Shown piece by piece: positions 6,178-8,921 of a stretch of DNA of 8,921 nt (position 1 is its first letter; every line of letters starts with the position of its first letter). A program made the position numbers and the translations under genes. The notes below the pieces were generated by a model. The model saw only the letters and a list, made by a program, of their open reading frames with translations. It had not been told where the DNA came from and searched no databases. Source of the DNA: Actinomycetota bacterium (lineage in GTDB: Bacteria > Actinomycetota > Thermoleophilia > Solirubrobacterales > Solirubrobacteraceae); contig WLNX01000061.1 in assembly GCA_009699565.1 (NCBI GenBank), forward strand, positions 1-8,921. The letters run 5' to 3'.

Positions 6178-8921
6178 ATGACTCCGTTTCGATCCGTTTG
6201 GATTCCGGCCGCCACTGGAGTGGCGCTGGCGCTGATGCTGCTCTTCGCCGCTGGGGCGGAGGCGGGCACCTACCAGGTGCGCGCCTGTGACGAGGCAGCC
6301 ATCAACCGCGCTTTTGTCCCCACGGCTACGTCGATGGTGGCCGCAAACGCCTCCTGCAGCGCCGGTGGGCAGAGGGGCATGCAGGTGCGCAACAGCGTCG
6401 GTTCGGGCCGGGCCGGCTCGTTCAGCTGGGGCGCTCTCGAGGCCCGCGCGCCAGCCGGCAGCGTGATCACCGGTCTGCGCGCGAAGGCGACCGCCTCCGG
6501 GGAGTTGGAGGCGTCGACGATCCAAGGGTGGCGCGCCGGCATCGCCGACGATCTTGGCTACCGCTTCTGCGGGATGCTGCGCGCCTGTGCGCTGTCGTCG
6601 CCGCCTACCGTGCCGATCTCACTGGAACGGCTTTCAACCTCGCGACTGCGACTAATTGTCGTCTGCGTCGCATCTTCCGGCTGTTCGCGGCGGGCGATTC
6701 ACGCGAGGACGACCCTGCGGGATGTAGTCATCGACGTTCGCGACGAGCACAAGCCAACGATTTCCGCAGCTGCCGGCCTGTTGGCCGAGGGAGGGCAGTG
6801 GGTCTCGGGATCGCTGCCCGCAGGCCTCGAGGCCTCGGACGGGGCCGGCATTCGCAGCGCATCGCTGAGCGTTGACGGTTCGGTCCAGACTTCCACCGCC
6901 AACGACTGCGACCGGTACTCGATGGCGCCGTGCCCTAACTCGGGACTCAAGGCCAGCGTTGACACGCGAATGCTCAAGGACGGCAGCCATGCGGTCGTCG
7001 CACGCGTCGTAGACGGCGCCGGCAACGTCGCCGAGCAGCGCTCGACGGTTTCAGTCGACAACGCTGCGCCGACCGTCGCCGCACCGCAGCCGCTCCAGGA
7101 GTCGGTCTGGAGTCCCAATCCCGTCGCGCGGATGGCGGTCGACGCGCGTGACGGCGAGGGAGGGTCGGGAGTAAGGACCCTCCGCTGGGAGCTGTGCCGA
7201 GTCGGAGGCGACGAATGCGAGAGCGGCGCAAGCGGCGCGCAAGCCGCCGTAGCCGCGACGCTGCCCGCCCCGGGCCTCTGGCGGATGAGGGTCACGGCCG
7301 GCGACGCGATCCGCGACGGCCAGCCGAGCGAGTGGTCAAAGGCAGTCGGATACGACCCTGAAGTTCCCGGTCGCGCCGAACTCAGCTCCCGGTCGCGCTG
7401 GAGCAGCGGCCGTGAGCCGGTCGTCGTTCGATTCAGCCCGGGAGCTGCCAACGGTGCCGGGCCTTCCGGTATTGACGGTTATGCAGTGACGGTTGACGGC
7501 AGCATCCCGGGTAACCAGATAAGCCTCAAAGGCGAACATCCGCTTATGGACCTCGCCGATCTGCCCGAGGGCACGACGACGGTTAGTGCAAGGGCGATCA
7601 GCGGCGCCGGCGTCGCCGCCGGGGAGTTCGGGCGGCTGGAGATCGGCATCGACCGGACGGCGCCGTCTCTGACCCTTGGCGTCGCCGACGGGGAGGCGCC
7701 GAGGCGCGAGGAATGGTTCGGCCACCCGCTAACGCTGGTGGCAACCGGAGTCGATCAAGAGGCCCTGTCCGGGATGGGAGCAGCGCCGGACGACGAACCG
7801 GTGACCGCGGGCGGCTATGTCGAATACCGGATTGACGACGGCCCTGAGCAGCGCGTGCGCGGCCCGCTAGCGAGCATTGAGCTCGCCGAGGACGGCATTC
7901 ACAGCGTCAGCGCCCGGGCCGTCGATCGCGCAGGGAACGTCAGCAGCCAGCGCAGCGTCAGCTACCGGATTGATCTGCACAAGCCGACCGGCTCCCTGAT
8001 CCATCCGCTTCCTTCTGATCCGCGCCGCATCAGCGCCTCCGTCGAGGAGGGCTGCATCGCCTCGGCTTCGATGGAGCTGCGCCGATTGGGGGAGCGCGCG
8101 TGGGAGTCGGTCGCTGCCCGAGCCAGCCAAGGTGAGGTCTCGGCCCTGGCTCCTGACGACCGGCTTCCTGCCGGCGAATACGAGTTGCGGATGCGCGTCA
8201 GCGACTGCGCTGGCAACGAGGGGCTGATCACCGAGTTCTCCGACGGCGGCGCAGGTCTCGTGACGCTTCCGCTGAGGTTCCAGCCGACGCTGACCGCCGG
8301 GCTGAGGGATTCGCGCGGCGATACCCGTCGCCGACTGACTGCCCGGCTTGGCGCAGCCGTCACCGTCGAGGGAAGGCTGACTGACCTTCACGGCCTGCCG
8401 ATGGCTGGAACAAGCGTTGAGCTCCGCCAACGGGTGGCCGGAGGCGAGTGGGCAACGCTGGGAAGCGAGACGACCGACTCGCGCGGCCATGTGACGATCC
8501 GGGCGGCGGGAGGACCCAGCCGCTCGCTGCGGCTGGTCGCAGCACAGAGCCTCGCCAGCACCGGCGCTGCCAGCGCGTCACTTCAGGTCGACGTGCCGGC
8601 GCGGGTGACCATCAGGGCCGCGCGCCACTCGCTGCGCAACGGCCGCTCCGCGCACTTCTCGGGGCACCTCTACGGCGGGTTCATCCCTCACAAGGGACGC
8701 GAGCTTGAGCTCCAGGGCTACAACCCGCTTCGCCGCCGCTGGCAGCCGGTACTGACGGAGGGTCTGCGCTGCAACAGCCGAGGCGATTGGCGCGCCAGCT
8801 ACCGCTTCACCGCGACCGTTGGACGAAGCGTCAGCTACCGCTTCAGGATCCGCGTGGCGCCGCGGCCTGACCATCCGTTCGCGGAGGGTCACAGCCGCAG
8901 CATTGCGGTCAGGGTTTCTGG
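6178..8921 (+). CDS. Large secreted multidomain protein with Ig-like repeats, 3' end outside window
   Basis: The frame stays open from the ATG at 6178 to the right edge, giving 914 codons. Residues 1-29 form a Sec signal peptide: basic Arg5, hydrophobic core ALALMLLFAAG, and an AEA cleavage site before Gly30. Residues 30-188 form an N-terminal domain with cysteines in three close pairs (37/60, 131/137, 163/169). A chain of beta-sandwich modules follows, about 100 residues each, with boundaries near 189, 297, 392, 492, 600, 700 and 800. The Ig-like signature DGAGN/DRAGN/DCAGN, which ends such modules, occurs at 279-283, 583-587 and 676-680, and linkers such as DRTAP (492-496) separate modules. 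Further cysteine pairs are 244/252, 340/347 and 626/677. It is probably an extracellular adhesive or structural protein; an enzyme domain or cell-wall anchor could lie beyond the edge. No ribosome site is visible. An in-frame stop at 6127 and no intervening start codon support the chosen start. Confidence 0.88.
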   Translation, partial: MTPFRSVWIPAATGVALALMLLFAAGAEAGTYQVRACDEAAINRAFVPTATSMVAANASCSAGGQRGMQVRNSVGSGRAGSFSWGALEARAPAGSVITGLRAKATASGELEASTIQGWRAGIADDLGYRFCGMLRACALSSPPTVPISLERLSTSRLRLIVVCVASSGCSRRAIHARTTLRDVVIDVRDEHKPTISAAAGLLAEGGQWVSGSLPAGLEASDGAGIRSASLSVDGSVQTSTANDCDRYSMAPCPNSGLKASVDTRMLKDGSHAVVARVVDGAGNVAEQRSTVSVDNAAPTVAAPQPLQESVWSPNPVARMAVDARDGEGGSGVRTLRWELCRVGGDECESGASGAQAAVAATLPAPGLWRMRVTAGDAIRDGQPSEWSKAVGYDPEVPGRAELSSRSRWSSGREPVVVRFSPGAANGAGPSGIDGYAVTVDGSIPGNQISLKGEHPLMDLADLPEGTTTVSARAISGAGVAAGEFGRLEIGIDRTAPSLTLGVADGEAPRREEWFGHPLTLVATGVDQEALSGMGAAPDDEPVTAGGYVEYRIDDGPEQRVRGPLASIELAEDGIHSVSARAVDRAGNVSSQRSVSYRIDLHKPTGSLIHPLPSDPRRISASVEEGCIASASMELRRLGERAWESVAARASQGEVSALAPDDRLPAGEYELRMRVSDCAGNEGLITEFSDGGAGLVTLPLRFQPTLTAGLRDSRGDTRRRLTARLGAAVTVEGRLTDLHGLPMAGTSVELRQRVAGGEWATLGSETTDSRGHVTIRAAGGPSRSLRLVAAQSLASTGAASASLQVDVPARVTIRAARHSLRNGRSAHFSGHLYGGFIPHKGRELELQGYNPLRRRWQPVLTEGLRCNSRGDWRASYRFTATVGRSVSYRFRIRVAPRPDHPFAEGHSRSIAVRVS

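Noticed and set aside
6528..6875. A possible frameshift in the secreted-protein gene, where another plus-strand frame is open
   Set aside because: The main frame stays open and keeps recognisable features on both sides, including paired cysteines 131/137 and 163/169, leading smoothly into the first Ig-like module. The alternative frame is Arg-rich shadow sequence.
6699..8892. Several minus-strand open frames of 100-250 codons opposite the secreted-protein gene
   Set aside because: They have low-complexity Ser/Arg/Ala-rich translations, no ribosome sites and no family motifs. The plus-strand frame has a signal peptide and repeated domain signatures.
1..8921. Mobile elements, CRISPR arrays, tRNA or rRNA genes, or a phage or defence island
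   Set aside because: No inverted-repeat ends, transposase, integrase, regularly spaced repeats or cloverleaf sequences were seen. Gene families and base composition look uniform across the window.

Overview
This is a high-GC bacterial chromosomal window. Its genes are densely packed, often coupled by overlaps of a few bases, and make some use of GTG starts. The gene style suggests an actinobacterium. The large secreted Ig-like protein at the right end, with its cysteine-paired N-terminal domain after a classical signal peptide, resembles those of the Thermoleophilia/Solirubrobacterales. That placement is an inference from style, not a database match. I see no RNA genes, insertion sequences, CRISPR arrays, phage genes or attachment sites. 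No gap between genes exceeds 83 bases.

Left block (1-3684, minus strand, transcribed right to left): a degenerate alpha/beta-hydrolase (242 aa), an unrecognised six-helix membrane protein (320 aa), a classical short-chain dehydrogenase (264 aa) and acetyl-CoA synthetase (first 371 aa, running off the left edge). Gaps of 28, 44 and 12 bases suggest one operon. The two right-hand members are unusual. The hydrolase homologue has lost all recognisable catalytic residues, and the membrane protein belongs to no family I recognise.

Middle (3700-3975, plus strand): a single 91-aa helical protein of unknown function. Its start lies only 15 bases from the divergent hydrolase start, and it may be translated from a leaderless mRNA. 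Its stop codon overlaps the stop of the convergent gene on its right within a four-base CTAG.

Right-middle block (3972-6094, minus strand): Bcp-type peroxiredoxin, HAD-family phosphatase and an LPG-synthase-TM/UPF0104 membrane protein. The first two overlap by GTGA and the third follows after 9 bases, so this is a translationally coupled operon. An 83-base divergent gap separates it from the last gene.

Right end (6178 to the edge, plus strand): the first 914 codons of a secreted multidomain protein. It has a signal peptide, a six-cysteine N-terminal domain and a chain of Ig-like/bacterial surface repeats. The gene is open to the right edge.

Most of the window is housekeeping or ordinary accessory chromosome. 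The best candidate for something undescribed is the catalytically dead alpha/beta-hydrolase at the head of the acetyl-CoA synthetase cluster, paired with the unknown membrane protein and facing a small unknown protein across a 15-base divergent junction. No recognised defence, mobile or biosynthetic system is present.
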